Virus record (IMG/VR): IMGVR_UViG_3300032360_000034
Location: 1 to 31,217 of that record
Strand: one strand, 5' to 3'
DNA from: a virus
DNA: 31,217 bases
Shown here: in pieces, positions 30,858 to 31,217 of the stretch
Layout: the number at the start of each line of letters is the position of its first letter
Numbering within the stretch: position 1 is the stretch's first letter
The notes under the pieces: generated by a model
Databases searched by the model: none
The model's input: only the letters and a program-made list of their open reading frames with translations
What the model was told of the DNA's origin: nothing
Program-made: the position numbers and the translations under genes

Positions 30858-31217
30858 ATGCGAGTAGAAGTCTATCGTAACTTACATAAAAATTGCTTTA
30901 GTGTTCGCGCATTGAGTGGCGAGAACAAGGGCCGGGTCATTGACCATGTGCAATCCATCATGCTCAAAGATGCAACATTCGTTGTCCAACCCGCCGGGAG
31001 AAAACGTGTACTACAAGAACAGCGAAAAAATGTCCACGCCTTCGTGCGCGGGACAACCACCGACCAGCCGATACAACACGGCCTATCAGTCCGATACGAC
31101 CCATATCTAAACGACGCGTTTGTCGTGACTCGGCCCATGCGGTCTAAAGATTACGACGAAATTATCCGAAAAGCCAAACAGGTCCATATGTCCTTTGAGG
31201 ACGGTCATTCCAAGATT
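30858..31217 (+). CDS. Conserved phage hypothetical protein, 3' end cut
   Basis: The ATG frame is open for 120 codons to the right edge. The protein (MRVEVYRNLHKNCFSVRALSG...GRVIDHVQSIMLKDATFVVQPAGRKRVLQEQRKNVHAFVRG) matches a pattern I remember from a phage and bacterial hypothetical family (VEVYKNLHK, FVVQPAGR.RVL.E..KNVHAFVRG), with Arg-rich nucleic-acid-like surface. Function unknown. It continues beyond the window. Confidence 0.8.
   Translation, partial: MRVEVYRNLHKNCFSVRALSGENKGRVIDHVQSIMLKDATFVVQPAGRKRVLQEQRKNVHAFVRGTTTDQPIQHGLSVRYDPYLNDAFVVTRPMRSKDYDEIIRKAKQVHMSFEDGHSKI

Overview
This window is a stretch of a tailed-phage genome, a contractile-tail (myovirus-type) phage, not bacterial chromosome. 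The minus strand carries an almost gapless structural operon that runs from right to left. Its order is the classic one: head-tail connector, gpS-like morphogenesis protein, tail-terminator-position protein, tail sheath, tail tube, tail assembly chaperone with a -1 frameshift, tape measure, baseplate hub, baseplate wedge, and fibres and adhesins. Capsid, portal and terminase genes are not in the window. No integrase, tRNA, CRISPR array or insertion sequence is visible.

Minus strand, in transcription order. A 48-aa Arg-rich ORF (27084) comes first, then the gp6-like connector (26928), gpS-like protein (26297) and a terminator-position protein ending in FN3 (25771). Sheath (24749), tube (23233), chaperone G and G-T (22719 to 21980) and a 1172-aa tape measure (21950) follow. 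The baseplate section is a gp53/CIS-tube-type adaptor (18425), gpD/gp27-like hub with a peptidoglycan-binding domain (17617), OB-fold spike fused to an S74 chaperone (16289), M15 peptidase with a peptidoglycan-binding domain (14934), gp25-like wedge (14115), gpJ-like wedge (13813) and a 1054-aa gpI-like protein with a LamG end (12195). Tail-fibre and adhesin genes run from 9002 to the left edge.

Inside the fibre section (7319 to 2051) is an accessory cassette. It holds a Pro/Gly/His-rich repeat adhesin, two 2-oxoglutarate/Fe(II) oxygenases of prolyl-hydroxylase type, an FAD-dependent tryptophan-halogenase homologue with its key catalytic residues, and a DUF6065-like protein. These are packed 1-3 bp apart or overlapping. 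I infer a co-expressed modification system that may act on the phage's own adhesin or on host metabolites.

The plus strand starts at about 27304 from a divergent intergenic region. It carries a small two-TM protein, a 78-aa charged protein, a strong terminator, a Cys-rich 91-aa protein, a class II (B12-dependent) ribonucleotide reductase with an apparent ParB-like domain inserted near its N terminus, a double-CxxC small protein and a truncated conserved phage protein. Two or three of these genes seem to be leaderless, with a TAnnnT hexamer exactly 6 nt before the ATG.

The host cannot be read directly. Leaderless starts, TAnnnT -10 boxes, the peptidoglycan-directed tail enzymes and a monomeric class II RNR fit an actinobacterial host. 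Halogenase and 2OG-oxygenase cargo is otherwise best known from aquatic cyanophages. An aquatic actinobacterium or cyanobacterium is my best inference, held loosely.
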